Shown piece after piece: positions 1-8,462 of a DNA stretch of 44,363 nucleotides. Both the position numbers and the translations under genes were made by a program. Source of the DNA: Polyangiaceae bacterium (GTDB lineage Bacteria > Myxococcota_A > Polyangia > Polyangiales > Polyangiaceae); contig JAQSWN010000027.1 in the NCBI GenBank assembly GCA_029266615.1, forward strand, positions 1 through 44,363, given 5' to 3'. Positions within the stretch are counted from its first letter, which is position 1, and each line of letters opens with the position of its first letter. Under the pieces are notes generated by a model that saw nothing but the letters and a program-made list of their open reading frames with translations, searched no databases and was not told the origin of the DNA.

Positions 1-660
1 GTGAACACGCCTGGTCACCGCAAAATTGGCTCCGTCGGCAAGCCCCTCCCCAACGTTCGCCTCGTCATCGACACCCAAGTCACGGGTGACCCGAAGAACG
101 GCGAGATCATCGCGTACGGTGACAACGTCATGCGCGGCTATCACGACCGCCCCGACGAAGACGCCAAGATCTTCACCGCTGATCGCGGCCTGCGCACCGG
201 GGACATGGGCTTCGTGGACGAAGACGGCTACCTCTTCATCACGGGTCGCATCAAAGAGCAGTACAAGCTGGAGAACGGCAAGTACGTCGTCCCCTCCCCG
301 CTGGAAGAGCAGCTCAAGCTATCGCCCTACATCGGCAACGTCATGTTGCATGGCGCCAACCGACCGCACAACGTCGCGCTCGTCGTGCTCAACATGCCGA
401 ATCTGGAGAAGTGGGCCGCGCGCGAGGGCGTCACCTTCGGAAACGGGGACGCCGCGAACGATCCGCGCGTGCGCGAGCTCATCAAGGGTGAGCTGGAGAC
501 GTACAGCAAGGACTTCCGCGGTTACGAGCGGCCGAGGAGCTTCGCCCTCACGAGCGAGGACTTCACCACGGAAAACGGCATGCTCACCCCGAAGATGAGC
601 ATGCGGCGTAATCAAGTCCTCACGCGCTACCAGAGCACGCTGGAAGCACTTTACAGCTAG
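1..660 (+). CDS. Long-chain acyl-CoA synthetase (AMP-binding), 3' part only
   Basis: C-terminal 219 residues of an ANL-superfamily adenylating enzyme that would activate fatty acids to acyl-CoA with ATP. The visible part opens in the middle of the large domain (GSVGKPLPNV, then GEIIAYGDNVMRGY), has the RTGDMG aspartate motif that binds the ribose, the hinge GRIKEQYKLENGKYV, and the C-terminal LTPKMSMRR motif carrying the conserved lysine. The GKYVVPSPLEE form of the hinge is typical of long-chain acyl-CoA synthetases. The GTG at base 1 lies inside the conserved fold and is not a start; the true start is left of the window. It ends 7 nt from a convergent gene. Family is secure, substrate is not. 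Confidence 0.88.
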   Translation: MNTPGHRKIGSVGKPLPNVRLVIDTQVTGDPKNGEIIAYGDNVMRGYHDRPDEDAKIFTADRGLRTGDMGFVDEDGYLFITGRIKEQYKLENGKYVVPSPLEEQLKLSPYIGNVMLHGANRPHNVALVVLNMPNLEKWAAREGVTFGNGDAANDPRVRELIKGELETYSKDFRGYERPRSFALTSEDFTTENGMLTPKMSMRRNQVLTRYQSTLEALYS

Positions 661-667
661 CTGATAA

Positions 668-2119
668 CTACTTGGTCGCGAGGTCGACGGGTACCGGCAG
701 CTTGGCCCAAGACTTCAGCGTCGACTCCAGCGCGCAGCTCACGGCATCGCCGCACAGCGCGGCGTGCTTCTCGGTGAGCTCGGTCGCGACGGCGTCTGCG
801 CTCGCGCCGTAGGCCCTGGCGCAGACCAGGTTCTTCGCCGTTTGCGCCACATTCAAGCTTCCGCTCGCCTCCACGACGACGCGCTCGGGCTTCTTTTGGC
901 ACATGGACCGCTTCAGCGCGCTGCGGCTGGCTTCGTCCGCGTCCGCAAAGGTGCCGCTCTGCGTCGAGTGCCAATACAGCTTGGGCCCGGTGATGCGCGC
1001 CGGGCAGGCTTTGATGCCGCAATCGGCGTCGAAGTACACGACGAAGGGGCCGTAAGTCGAAAGATCTGGGCGCATGTCGAAGTCCAGTTGCTCGACCGCG
1101 ACTCCACCGTTCACGGCCGGCGCGTGAGCGTAGGGCGCTACGCCCGCGTCATCGAACGCCCAGATCGGAGGCGGGAAGGTCGCCTCGGAGCTCCCGGCCT
1201 TGAGCTCGTACGGGACGATCAGCTCGTCGCGCCCGTCGTCGTCGTAATCGTAAACTTGGAGTGCGGCGAGCTCGAAGCCGCCGGGGGCGACCTCCACCGC
1301 GCCGAAGCGCGCGGCCTTGCGGCTCCCTTCCACGTCGATGCGCACCACCTCGAGCTCCAAGCGGTGGGTGCGCGCCGCCCCCTCACCTTTGCCCCTGATC
1401 GCCGCGAGCGAGAGCGCCCACGAGCCGAGACCGCCCTCCCGACACGTTCCGAAGCGCGGCAGCTTCGCAGCTTCGGTCGTGGTGAGGCGCGCCTCGCCTT
1501 CCGCCCTCTGCGCCGCCGCGACGACGGCCTTGTTCTCGTCCATTAGCTTCTGACAAGCGCGTCGATGAGGGAGGCCGGCCGCCGCCCATTCCAGCGTCGC
1601 TTTCGCTCCTTTGACGTGGAGCGTGTAGCTAGTATCCGTCCACTCGATGGTCACGTCGCGCTGCGCTTCTCCCGCGTAGGGCACCACGATCGTGAGCTCG
1701 CCCTGCTCGTCCGTCGTGAGCTCTTGCCCGCGCGCCTCCTCCTCGGTGGCCGCTTTCGCGCTCGGGTCGAGCGTGAAGGCGCGCACCGGGTGGCCACCGG
1801 TACCGTTCTTCTTGCGGCATAGGAGTTGGAGCCAGCCGTCGAGGCTCGTGGCTTCACAACCGAGCCCGACCGCGCCTCCGATCGGTTCTTTGGCGCCCTC
1901 TTTGAACGAAGCGGGCGGGCCGGGAGCCGTGAGCGGAGGCGCTGCAGTCGGCGCCGCCACCGCCACTGGCCCGGGCGCCGCGTCACTCGAGAGCGCGCCC
2001 GAGGCATCGACGCCGGACGCGTTTGGGGCGGGAGCGCTGACCTGGCTCGGCACCGGCTCCGTCTTGCTGCATCCCCCCAACAGGCCGCCCACCACCAACC
2101 AAAACCCGAAGTTTCTCAT
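668..2119 (-). CDS. Lipoprotein of unknown function with an FG-GAP-like segment
   Basis: 483 residues. The N-terminus is a lipoprotein signal peptide with lipobox LLGGC (Cys17), followed by a low-complexity Ala/Pro/Ser stretch to about residue 70, so the protein is probably anchored to a membrane facing the periplasm or outside. Residues 289-303 read VYDYDDDGRDELIVP, an Asp-rich calcium-loop pattern like an FG-GAP/VCBS blade, but only one convincing copy is seen, too few for a propeller. Several cysteines (88, 101, 189, 226 and later) could form disulfides. It stands alone: convergent with the acyl-CoA synthetase and divergent from the TetR gene. I do not recognise the family and give no function. 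Confidence 0.8.
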   Translation of the reverse strand: MRNFGFWLVVGGLLGGCSKTEPVPSQVSAPAPNASGVDASGALSSDAAPGPVAVAAPTAAPPLTAPGPPASFKEGAKEPIGGAVGLGCEATSLDGWLQLLCRKKNGTGGHPVRAFTLDPSAKAATEEEARGQELTTDEQGELTIVVPYAGEAQRDVTIEWTDTSYTLHVKGAKATLEWAAAGLPHRRACQKLMDENKAVVAAAQRAEGEARLTTTEAAKLPRFGTCREGGLGSWALSLAAIRGKGEGAARTHRLELEVVRIDVEGSRKAARFGAVEVAPGGFELAALQVYDYDDDGRDELIVPYELKAGSSEATFPPPIWAFDDAGVAPYAHAPAVNGGVAVEQLDFDMRPDLSTYGPFVVYFDADCGIKACPARITGPKLYWHSTQSGTFADADEASRSALKRSMCQKKPERVVVEASGSLNVAQTAKNLVCARAYGASADAVATELTEKHAALCGDAVSCALESTLKSWAKLPVPVDLATK

Positions 2120-2247
2120 GAAGCGCCGCCTCTAGCAGCCGGCATGCCACCCCACAAATCGCGAGGACTTACGAGCTCAAGCGCCAGCCGAGTGGGCCAG
2201 CAGCCGCTCGCCCGTGTGCTGCTGACCACGGGCCCCTTGCACGACGC

Positions 2248-2272
2248 AAAAGAGAATGTACAGTTCTCTTTT
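2248..2272. promoter_or_regulatory. Perfect 9-bp inverted repeat, probable TetR operator
   Basis: AAAAGAGAA (2248-2256) and TTCTCTTTT (2264-2272) are exact reverse complements separated by TGTACAG, which itself holds the palindrome TGTACA. The site ends 3 nt before the GTG proposed as the start of the TetR gene and is AT-rich in a GC-rich region. TetR proteins commonly repress their own gene through such palindromes, so autoregulation is the natural inference. A weak -10-like TACAGT (2259-2264) lies inside it. Confidence 0.6.
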
Positions 2273-2275
2273 ATC

Positions 2276-3064
2276 GTGGCTCAAGTCCCCAAAGACCATG
2301 TTCGCGAGGCGTTCGTCGCAGCGGCGGCGGAGGCGATCGCAGAGCTCGGCTACGCCGCGACCAGCATGGCGTACGTGGCCAAGCGCGCGGGCTCTTCCGT
2401 GGGCAACTTGTACAAGTACTTTCCTAGCAAAGACGTGTTGTTCCGAGCTGTCGTACCGCCACAGCTGGTGGCGGAGCTGCAGCGCCGGACGCGCGCTCGC
2501 ATGCGCGCGATGGGCGAAGCCAAGGACGTGCGAGAGCTGGGAGCAGGCGCGCGCTACCACGCCCTCGCTGGCGACCTGCTCGATTACTGCTTTCAGCACC
2601 GCGCTGCGGTCGTGATCGTTCTAGCGCGGGCGGAGGGCACGCCGTACGCGTCCTTCACCGCGGACTTCGTCGAAAAAATGGCGAGCTGGGCGCTTCAGTA
2701 CGGGCAGCGTGCGTACGGGCGACTTGGCGCGACCCCGGAGCTCGGGTGGGTGCTGCGCAAGGCCTACGAGAGCTTCGTTTCGGCCGTCGCGGACGCGCTC
2801 CGCCGCTTCCCGGACGAGCCGCGCGCTCGCGACGTGATCGCTCTTCTCACCGCCCAGCATCAGGGCGGCCTCAAGCGCCTTTTCGAAACTGCAGGAGAAG
2901 CCCCCCATGAGCCTGAGCCGAGCCACGCTGAAACACCGCCCCACCCCGACGCAGCTCCTCGCCCGCGTGCTGGAGGCGCCCCATCTCGCTCACCAAGTCC
3001 AAAGCCTGCCCGGACCCGTGCTCGCCAAGCTGATCGAGGAGGTCGGGCTACAAGACGCCGGTGA
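2276..3064 (+). CDS. TetR/AcrR-family transcriptional regulator
   Basis: 262 residues from GTG 2276. Residues about 8-55 form the TetR DNA-binding domain: helix AFVAAAAEAIAELGYAATS, then the helix-turn-helix MAYVAKRAGSSVGNLYKYF with the signature Y-K-Y-F and the following PSKDVLF. The rest, to about residue 210, is a helical ligand-binding domain of normal length, ligand unknown. An in-frame ATG at 2144 would add 44 residues but would put the inverted repeat at 2248-2272 inside the gene, so the GTG is preferred. The last 52 residues are Pro/Arg-rich and overlap the next gene in another frame; they look like run-on rather than a conserved domain. Likely co-transcribed with the downstream gene. 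Confidence 0.85.
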   Translation: MAQVPKDHVREAFVAAAAEAIAELGYAATSMAYVAKRAGSSVGNLYKYFPSKDVLFRAVVPPQLVAELQRRTRARMRAMGEAKDVRELGAGARYHALAGDLLDYCFQHRAAVVIVLARAEGTPYASFTADFVEKMASWALQYGQRAYGRLGATPELGWVLRKAYESFVSAVADALRRFPDEPRARDVIALLTAQHQGGLKRLFETAGEAPHEPEPSHAETPPHPDAAPRPRAGGAPSRSPSPKPARTRARQADRGGRATRRR

Positions 3065-4202
3065 GCTGGTTGCGCTCGCCACGACCCAGCAACTCGCCGA
3101 AGTGCTGGACGAGGACCTGTGGCGGAGCGAGAAGCCAGGTGAAGACGCGGTCTTCGATTCCGAGCGTTTCCTCGTGTGGCTCGAAGTACTGGCGGAGGCG
3201 GGCGAGCGCTTCGTCGCCGAGCGCCTCGCCGAGCTGCCGGAAGATTTGGTGACGCTCGCTTTCCATCGGCACGTGCTGGTGCTTCCGCTTGCCGACTTGC
3301 GAGCAGAGCTCGGCCGCGAAGACGACGAAGCCGAGGCGGCCGAGAAAGCGCTCGCCAGCTGCCTGAGCGAAGAGCTCGAAGATTTCCAACTCATTTGGCG
3401 TGGGGGAGACGGCTGGGACGACGTCCTGGGTGCGCTGCTCGCGCTGGATCGCGACCATCATTCGATCGCGGTCAACCTGCTGGAGCGTTGCGCACACTTG
3501 AGCCGCGCTCACATCGACGACCACGGCGGGCTGTACGAGGTGTTGACGGCGGACGAGATGCTGGAGAGCGACCTCTCCGCAGAACGCGAGGCGCGACGCA
3601 CCGAGCGGGGTTTCGTGACGCCCAGCGCCGCCGCCGGCTTCCTACGCCTTGCCCTACGCGGAGCGGACGAGACGCCGTTCACGGAGCACGACCCGCTCAC
3701 CCGAGGCTACTTTCGCGACCTCTCGCGCCAGCCCACGCCAGCACCGGTCGCCGCGTCATCTGCGTTGGTCGGGCTGTTGGCAGATGCCGGAGTCATCGAA
3801 GAACGCGCCGTTCCTCGCCTCTCCGATTGGGCGAGTCGCAGCGAGCCGCTCATCATCGGCGCGCTGCGCGTGCTCGCCGAGCGCTCTCCGCACCTGTTCG
3901 CGGAACGGAGCGAAGAGCTCGCTTACCTGAGCAACGTGCTCGTCGCCGGCGCCAGCGTGGACGGGCGCCGGCTACGGCCGGTCGAAGCGGTGGCGCATGC
4001 CATCGACGGCGTGAGCGCGGGGCTTGCGCTCGCCGCCGGGGCTCACGAGCCCTCGGCCGAGCTCGCCGCCGACGTTCTCGCTCGGCACCCGTGCGACGGG
4101 CTCCTGCGTTTGGCGTACGCCCAGGCGCGCTCGCCGGGACGGAAAGCGGGGCCGGAAAGCCTGCAGCGCGTCCGGGCTCTCCTCAAAACCCTCAAGGTTT
4201 AG
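2907..4202 (+). CDS. DUF6178-like protein of unknown function
   Basis: 431 residues, predicted soluble and helical. The N-terminal part (LLARVLEAP, LPGPVLAKLIEEVGLQDAGE, LVALATTQQLAEVLDEDLW) followed by a RFLVWLEVLAEAGERFVAERL segment matches my recollection of DUF6178, a family found in deltaproteobacteria; this should be confirmed by profile search. No catalytic motif is apparent. ATG 2907 is preceded by GGAG about 11 nt upstream. The conserved region begins near residue 12, so the start cannot be moved far downstream and the 158-nt overlap with the TetR reading frame appears real. The EamA transporter gene follows after 15 nt, suggesting a three-gene operon. Confidence 0.72.
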   Translation: MSLSRATLKHRPTPTQLLARVLEAPHLAHQVQSLPGPVLAKLIEEVGLQDAGELVALATTQQLAEVLDEDLWRSEKPGEDAVFDSERFLVWLEVLAEAGERFVAERLAELPEDLVTLAFHRHVLVLPLADLRAELGREDDEAEAAEKALASCLSEELEDFQLIWRGGDGWDDVLGALLALDRDHHSIAVNLLERCAHLSRAHIDDHGGLYEVLTADEMLESDLSAEREARRTERGFVTPSAAAGFLRLALRGADETPFTEHDPLTRGYFRDLSRQPTPAPVAASSALVGLLADAGVIEERAVPRLSDWASRSEPLIIGALRVLAERSPHLFAERSEELAYLSNVLVAGASVDGRRLRPVEAVAHAIDGVSAGLALAAGAHEPSAELAADVLARHPCDGLLRLAYAQARSPGRKAGPESLQRVRALLKTLKV

Positions 4203-4217
4203 TACGCCTGCGCGCGT

Positions 4218-5117
4218 ATGCCCTGGGCGTTGCTCAGCCTCACGTCCGCGGTCTTTCTTGGCCTGTACGACATCTGCCAGAAGCACGCGCTTCGCAACAA
4301 CCCGGTGGTCGCGGTGCTTTTTGGCAGCACCGCCACGTGCGCCACCGTGTGGGCCGTCTTGTTGCTCGTGGGTTGGGTCTCGCCGGCGTCCTTGCCGCAA
4401 GCTCTGCTCGTACCGCCCCTCGGTTGGCTCGGCCACGCGCAGCTCCTCCTCAAGTCCGCGATCGTGGCTGCGTCGTGGATGTGCACGTACGTCGCGGTCA
4501 AGAATTTGCCGATGTCGCTCGCGGCGCCCATTCGCGCCACCGGGCCGCTCTGGACGCTCGGCGCGGCGCTCTTGCTGCTCGCTGAGCGTCCGTCCTTTCT
4601 GCAGCTGCTCGGCGTCGGCACGACGCTAACCTCGTTCTTGGGGCTCTCGGTGGTGGGGCGCCTGGAGGGGGTGCACTTCCACAGAAACCGGTGGGTCGGC
4701 TACATGATCGCCGGAACGCTGCTCGGCTCGTGCAGCGGCTTGTACGACAAGCTGCTGCTCGGCAGGCTGCATCTCGCGCCGGCCACGGTGCAAGCTTGGT
4801 TCTCGATCTACCTCCTGCTGCTGTTCGGCCCCATCGCGCTCGTGTGGTGGCGTCGTACGCCTCCCGCCGCCCGCACCTTCCAGTTTCGGGCGACCGTGCC
4901 GCTCCTCGCTATCTGCTTGATGCTCGCAGATTTTGCCTATTTTTCCGCGCTACGGGATCCCGAGGGCCTCATCTCGGTCGTCTCCAGTATTCGCCGCGGC
5001 AGCACGCTCATCGCCTTCGCGGCGGGGGTGTTGCTGTTCCGGGAGGTGAACGGCTGGAAGAAGCTGCCCGCGGTGCTCGGCATCGTCGGCGGCATCCTGC
5101 TCACCCTCCTGGGTTGA
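4218..5117 (+). CDS. EamA/DMT-superfamily membrane transporter
   Basis: 299 residues almost entirely made of hydrophobic helices, about ten, arranged as two EamA-like halves. The first half contains the conserved AAPIRATGPLWTLGAALLL region, and the C-terminus has the matching ISVVSSIRRGSTLIAFAAG and GIVGGILLTLLG. Such proteins are inner-membrane drug/metabolite exporters or permeases; the substrate cannot be told from sequence. It sits 15 nt after the DUF6178-like gene and ends overlapping the convergent DUF2156 gene by 17 nt. ATG 4218 directly precedes the first membrane helix. Confidence 0.88.
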   Translation: MPWALLSLTSAVFLGLYDICQKHALRNNPVVAVLFGSTATCATVWAVLLLVGWVSPASLPQALLVPPLGWLGHAQLLLKSAIVAASWMCTYVAVKNLPMSLAAPIRATGPLWTLGAALLLLAERPSFLQLLGVGTTLTSFLGLSVVGRLEGVHFHRNRWVGYMIAGTLLGSCSGLYDKLLLGRLHLAPATVQAWFSIYLLLLFGPIALVWWRRTPPAARTFQFRATVPLLAICLMLADFAYFSALRDPEGLISVVSSIRRGSTLIAFAAGVLLFREVNGWKKLPAVLGIVGGILLTLLG

Positions 5118-6453
5118 GCCGAACCCGAACCGCGCCCCACAGCACGACGCTCGCCAAGAGCGGAGCCGCGCACGCGGTCGCGATGACGAGGTACTCTGCG
5201 GCGCTGCTCGCCCGGGGCACGTTCCAAAGCCCGGCTTGAACGAGCGTGAGCAGGGCGTCCAACGTGACCAGCCCCGCGAGGGGCGCGAGCGAAGCCGTGC
5301 TGCGCTTGTGCAGGAACCGGAACAGGCCGCATGCGACCACCAGGTCGAACGTGACCCAAGACCACTTCACGAGCGGCGTCGCGAACCAGCGCTCCGCCGG
5401 CGCGAGGGCGAGCAGCATCGTCCAGGGCACGAGCAGCACGGCCAGCAGCCGCACGACCGCGATGGGTCCGCGTGACAACGTACGCAGGCCAAACGCCAAA
5501 AAGCCCGTCTGCGTAAAAGCCCACAGCGCATCCAAAAGCGAACGCCAAGCGCGCTGCCCGCGTGGGTACGACAAGAATAAGGGCATCCAATGCTGCGGCT
5601 CCAGCTTGGCCTTGTAGTTGCGCAACCCCTGGAAGTCGTAGAGCGCTCGGCCCCCCTTTCGGGCGACCCGCAGCAGTGGCGGGACCTCTCCTGCGAGGGG
5701 CGATAGTCCCAGCGTGAGCCAACGCGAGCCAGCCTCGTTGGCCCAGCGCATGACGAGATCGATGAGCAGCTCCATCGTTCCGTTGGGCGCCTCCGGATCG
5801 CGCAGCAGATCTTCGACGAACCAGCCCTCGCGAGCCGGCACCGGCACCACGCCCGCTACCGCCACGACGCGCCCGCCCCGCTCCGCGACGAAGCAGCGCC
5901 GCTCGTCCGGGAAGCTGAACAGCTCCAGCCGTACCAAGAAGTCCATGGGCGCCATTCCGCGCGCTTTGAGCCAGCGCGCCGCGACGCGCTCGATGCCTTC
6001 CCGCGTCGTGCCTGCGCTCAGCTCATGCGGCGAGACGGCGCGCACCTGCACCCCTTTGGCGCGCGCGCGCCGCAGCTGCTCTCGAAGGCTCGCGCGGCGC
6101 TTCAAGATATCGGGCCAGCTCGACGGATCCCACACCGGCTGCTCGCCAATCCGGAGCGACACCAGGTCGTCAGCGGCGAGGTTTAGCAGCCGCTGCTCGG
6201 TCGCGAATAAGCACGCGCGACGACGCTTCTCGCGCGCTGCGGCGAGGAACGCCAACAGCACCTCTCGAATCGCGCTCACGTCCGCGATGGGTGCGCCCGC
6301 CGCCACCCAGGCGCCGCCCGTGTCGACGTAAGCGACGCAGCCGTCCCCGTGGAAGAAGTATCGGTAGCCTTGTTCCAGGGTTTGAAAGGACGTGGCGTTG
6401 TAGCCGTAGCGCCGCACCAGCGCGAGCGCGCGCTGCCGAGGCTCATCGGTCAC
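5101..6453 (-). CDS. DUF2156 (MprF synthase-like) acyltransferase with C-terminal membrane domain
   Basis: 450 residues from GTG 6453. Residues 1 to about 300 resemble the GNAT-fold catalytic domain of lysylphosphatidylglycerol synthases (DUF2156): RRYGYNATSFQTLEQGYRYF, the central VVAVAGVVPV strand, WLTLGLSPLAG, and LRNYKAKLEPQHWMPLFLSY. Four hydrophobic helices follow (about residues 335-450). In MprF the membrane flippase precedes the synthase; here the order is reversed and the membrane part is short. The likely role is aminoacylation or another acyl transfer onto a lipid, substrate unknown. The start codon overlaps the TGA of the preceding lipoprotein as GTGA; an upstream ATG at 6474 would add 7 residues inside that gene. 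Confidence 0.78.
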   Translation of the reverse strand: MTDEPRQRALALVRRYGYNATSFQTLEQGYRYFFHGDGCVAYVDTGGAWVAAGAPIADVSAIREVLLAFLAAAREKRRRACLFATEQRLLNLAADDLVSLRIGEQPVWDPSSWPDILKRRASLREQLRRARAKGVQVRAVSPHELSAGTTREGIERVAARWLKARGMAPMDFLVRLELFSFPDERRCFVAERGGRVVAVAGVVPVPAREGWFVEDLLRDPEAPNGTMELLIDLVMRWANEAGSRWLTLGLSPLAGEVPPLLRVARKGGRALYDFQGLRNYKAKLEPQHWMPLFLSYPRGQRAWRSLLDALWAFTQTGFLAFGLRTLSRGPIAVVRLLAVLLVPWTMLLALAPAERWFATPLVKWSWVTFDLVVACGLFRFLHKRSTASLAPLAGLVTLDALLTLVQAGLWNVPRASSAAEYLVIATACAAPLLASVVLWGAVRVRLNPGG

Positions 6454-6677
6454 TTCTTCGGATTGCCGCCGCACTTGCCGGGTGCGCAGCCGCCGGGCGC
6501 GCAGGACTGCGGCTTCTCCGCGCTACCCGCCGCGGAGGGCACTTCCTTCGCGGTGACGGCGCCGCTCGGCGCGGCCGCGGCGGCGGGCTCGGCCACCACC
6601 GGCGGCGACTTGTCGCAGCCGAGCAGGGTCAGACCCGAGAGCACACCGAAAATGGCTTCACGCGAGAGCGGCGGCAT
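6450..6677 (-). CDS. Small Cys-rich lipoprotein
   Basis: 75 residues. A short signal peptide ends in lipobox LTLLGC (Cys21). A linker rich in Ala, Pro and Val follows, and the C-terminus is CAPGGCAPGKCGGNPKK with three regularly spaced cysteines. That arrangement could bind metal or form disulfides, but no family is recognised. It lies between the metzincin-like gene and the DUF2156 gene on the same strand, 50 nt after the former and overlapping the latter by 4 nt. The ATG at 6677 is the only start giving an intact signal peptide. Confidence 0.7.
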   Translation of the reverse strand: MPPLSREAIFGVLSGLTLLGCDKSPPVVAEPAAAAAPSGAVTAKEVPSAAGSAEKPQSCAPGGCAPGKCGGNPKK

Positions 6678-6727
6678 GATGACCCGAGCGAGCCTGACAC
6701 CGGGCCCGCGCCATTTCAAGCCGCGGC

Positions 6728-8404
6728 TCAGAGCGCGAGGACGGCGCCGCCGAACGGCCTCAAGTCCACGCTCACGGCGCCGGGAACCCCGATCTCGGTC
6801 TCGGGCAGCCAAATGTAGCCCCCGCGCCCGTGGTCCACCCGCGCGAAACGAGCCGAGGCGGCGCCGACGACGCGCTCGCTCGCGTCCAGCAATTCCACGC
6901 GAGAGCCGAGCGCGCCGCGCGGCTTCACGCGTGGGGCGAGCCAACGACTTTGCCCCGACCGCGCCACGCGGGCGACGCGAAAGGTCTGCGGAAGCTGAAC
7001 GCTTTGGAGCGCCGACTGCTGCGCAGCGATGGCGACCAACCGCTGGAAGATGCCCGAGTACGTGTAGTCCGACACCCACGAGGGCGTGCAGTAGCTCATG
7101 AAATCCTTCGGCGGCCGCGGCTTGACGAGCCGCCCCAGATCGAAGTCGTAGCCGTAGGCGCCGATGAGCCCGTTCCGGTGGGCCACGTCCGAAGGCCAAT
7201 CCGGGTCCGTGTCGCGCGGGTCGGAGATGCCGCACGGCGCATGATCCCGCCCGAGCGCATGCCCGAGCTCGTGCGCAGCGGTGTCCTCCGCGTCGCCCGT
7301 GCCGGAGCCGTCCGGAAAGATGCCGACGCCGATCGAGCCGCGCTCGCTCTCGGTGCGAGCGTCCGCGACGACGGAGTATCCGAGTAAGCAGCCACTCGGG
7401 CAGTAGGCGTCATAGTCCGCGGCAGGCGCGAGCAAGCCATAAAAAAACGTGTCCCCGGGCGGAGCGGCTTGCTCGCGCAGCTCGTAGATCAGATCCAGCG
7501 CGTCGTCCCAACCGGCCCCGTCCGCGTCCACGGGGTAGCCGAGCGTCACCGGGCCGCTCACGGAGATTTCAACGTCTCGGGTGGGATACAGTGCCACCAA
7601 GCGCCTGCGCAGCGCGGCGATCTCGGCGTCGCCCGTCTTGGGCGTGAAGCCGTTGGCCACGTACGGAACGAGCACGAGGCGCAGCGGCGCGAGCAGCTCT
7701 GCACCGAAGGCAGCGAAGCCCGTCTCTGGAAAGCGCGCGAGCGGTGAGGTGTCCGCCTCCAGCACGCGCACGCGGTACTCGCTGCCCTCGCCGAGATCGT
7801 CCTCGGGGACCTCGAACACGAAGGTCGAAGCCAGGTCGTCTTGGGCGGACGCTTGCGTGACCGTCCGCTCGCTGAGCACGCTGTGCTCGCGACCACCGCC
7901 GCGAACGTCGAGCACACCGAGCAGCCGTCGAGGCTCGAAGCGCGCGTCCACGTCTACGAAAGCCCGCAGCAATCCGCGCTTGCGGGCGATGAGCGGTACT
8001 GGCCGCGTCGCGATCGGGAGCGCGCGCCCTGCAGTCATCAACGGCACCTCCAGCGTTTGCGAGATGCTGACCGAGCGCAACGTGAGCTCGGGGGCGAGCA
8101 TCGGGGCTGCGCCAGCTTCGCCCCCTACGCCAGGCTGCTCGCCGCTCGCGTCGCCTCCGCTGGGCGAGCCGCCGGGAGGCGGTTCGGGGGCTGAGGGCGC
8201 GCCGGATTCACCGCCGCAATCGGCGCAGCCGCCGCCACCAGCATGACCACCAGCGGCTGACGGAGTCCGGGGCACGCCCGACTCCGACTCTCCGCAGCCC
8301 GCGCTCGTCAGGAGACCAGAAGCAACCAGCACGAGTGCCGCACCCCAAGAGCTTGCCGCGCGAATGGCCAAGGGGACGGAGCATAGCATGCGGGCTCGAG
8401 CCAT
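6728..8404 (-). CDS. Metzincin-like zinc metalloprotease lipoprotein
   Basis: 558 residues from ATG 8404 (ATG 8389 also possible). The signal peptide ends in SAGC (Cys37). Residues 38-105 are a Gly/Ser/Pro-rich linker with CxxC at 60-63. The catalytic signature AAHELGHALGRDH (zinc ligands H378, H382, H388; base E379) fits HExxHxxGxxH, and about 45 residues later DFMSYC (434-439) looks like the Met-turn, so both metzincin hallmarks are present. Residues about 105-300 are probably beta-rich. The protein would be surface- or periplasm-anchored; cell-surface proteolysis is an inference. It follows the NTF2-like lipoprotein gene by 58 nt on the same strand. Confidence 0.82.
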   Translation of the reverse strand: MARARMLCSVPLAIRAASSWGAALVLVASGLLTSAGCGESESGVPRTPSAAGGHAGGGGCADCGGESGAPSAPEPPPGGSPSGGDASGEQPGVGGEAGAAPMLAPELTLRSVSISQTLEVPLMTAGRALPIATRPVPLIARKRGLLRAFVDVDARFEPRRLLGVLDVRGGGREHSVLSERTVTQASAQDDLASTFVFEVPEDDLGEGSEYRVRVLEADTSPLARFPETGFAAFGAELLAPLRLVLVPYVANGFTPKTGDAEIAALRRRLVALYPTRDVEISVSGPVTLGYPVDADGAGWDDALDLIYELREQAAPPGDTFFYGLLAPAADYDAYCPSGCLLGYSVVADARTESERGSIGVGIFPDGSGTGDAEDTAAHELGHALGRDHAPCGISDPRDTDPDWPSDVAHRNGLIGAYGYDFDLGRLVKPRPPKDFMSYCTPSWVSDYTYSGIFQRLVAIAAQQSALQSVQLPQTFRVARVARSGQSRWLAPRVKPRGALGSRVELLDASERVVGAASARFARVDHGRGGYIWLPETEIGVPGAVSVDLRPFGGAVLAL

Positions 8405-8462
8405 CCGGCGGCGCCTCCCGAGAAGCGACACGCCGCCGGAGTTCTGAGTCAGTACGGCCTGT

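Noticed and set aside
1..3. GTG at base 1 as a real start of the acyl-CoA synthetase
   Set aside because: It falls within the conserved core just before GSVGKPLPNV, so it is an internal codon of a gene cut by the window edge.
2144..2146. ATG 2144 as the TetR start
   Set aside because: It would place the 9-bp palindrome inside coding sequence and add 44 unmotivated residues before the TetR domain.
3176..4585. 469-codon alternative frame across the DUF6178-like and EamA genes
   Set aside because: Extremely Arg-rich, spans two real genes, no domain.
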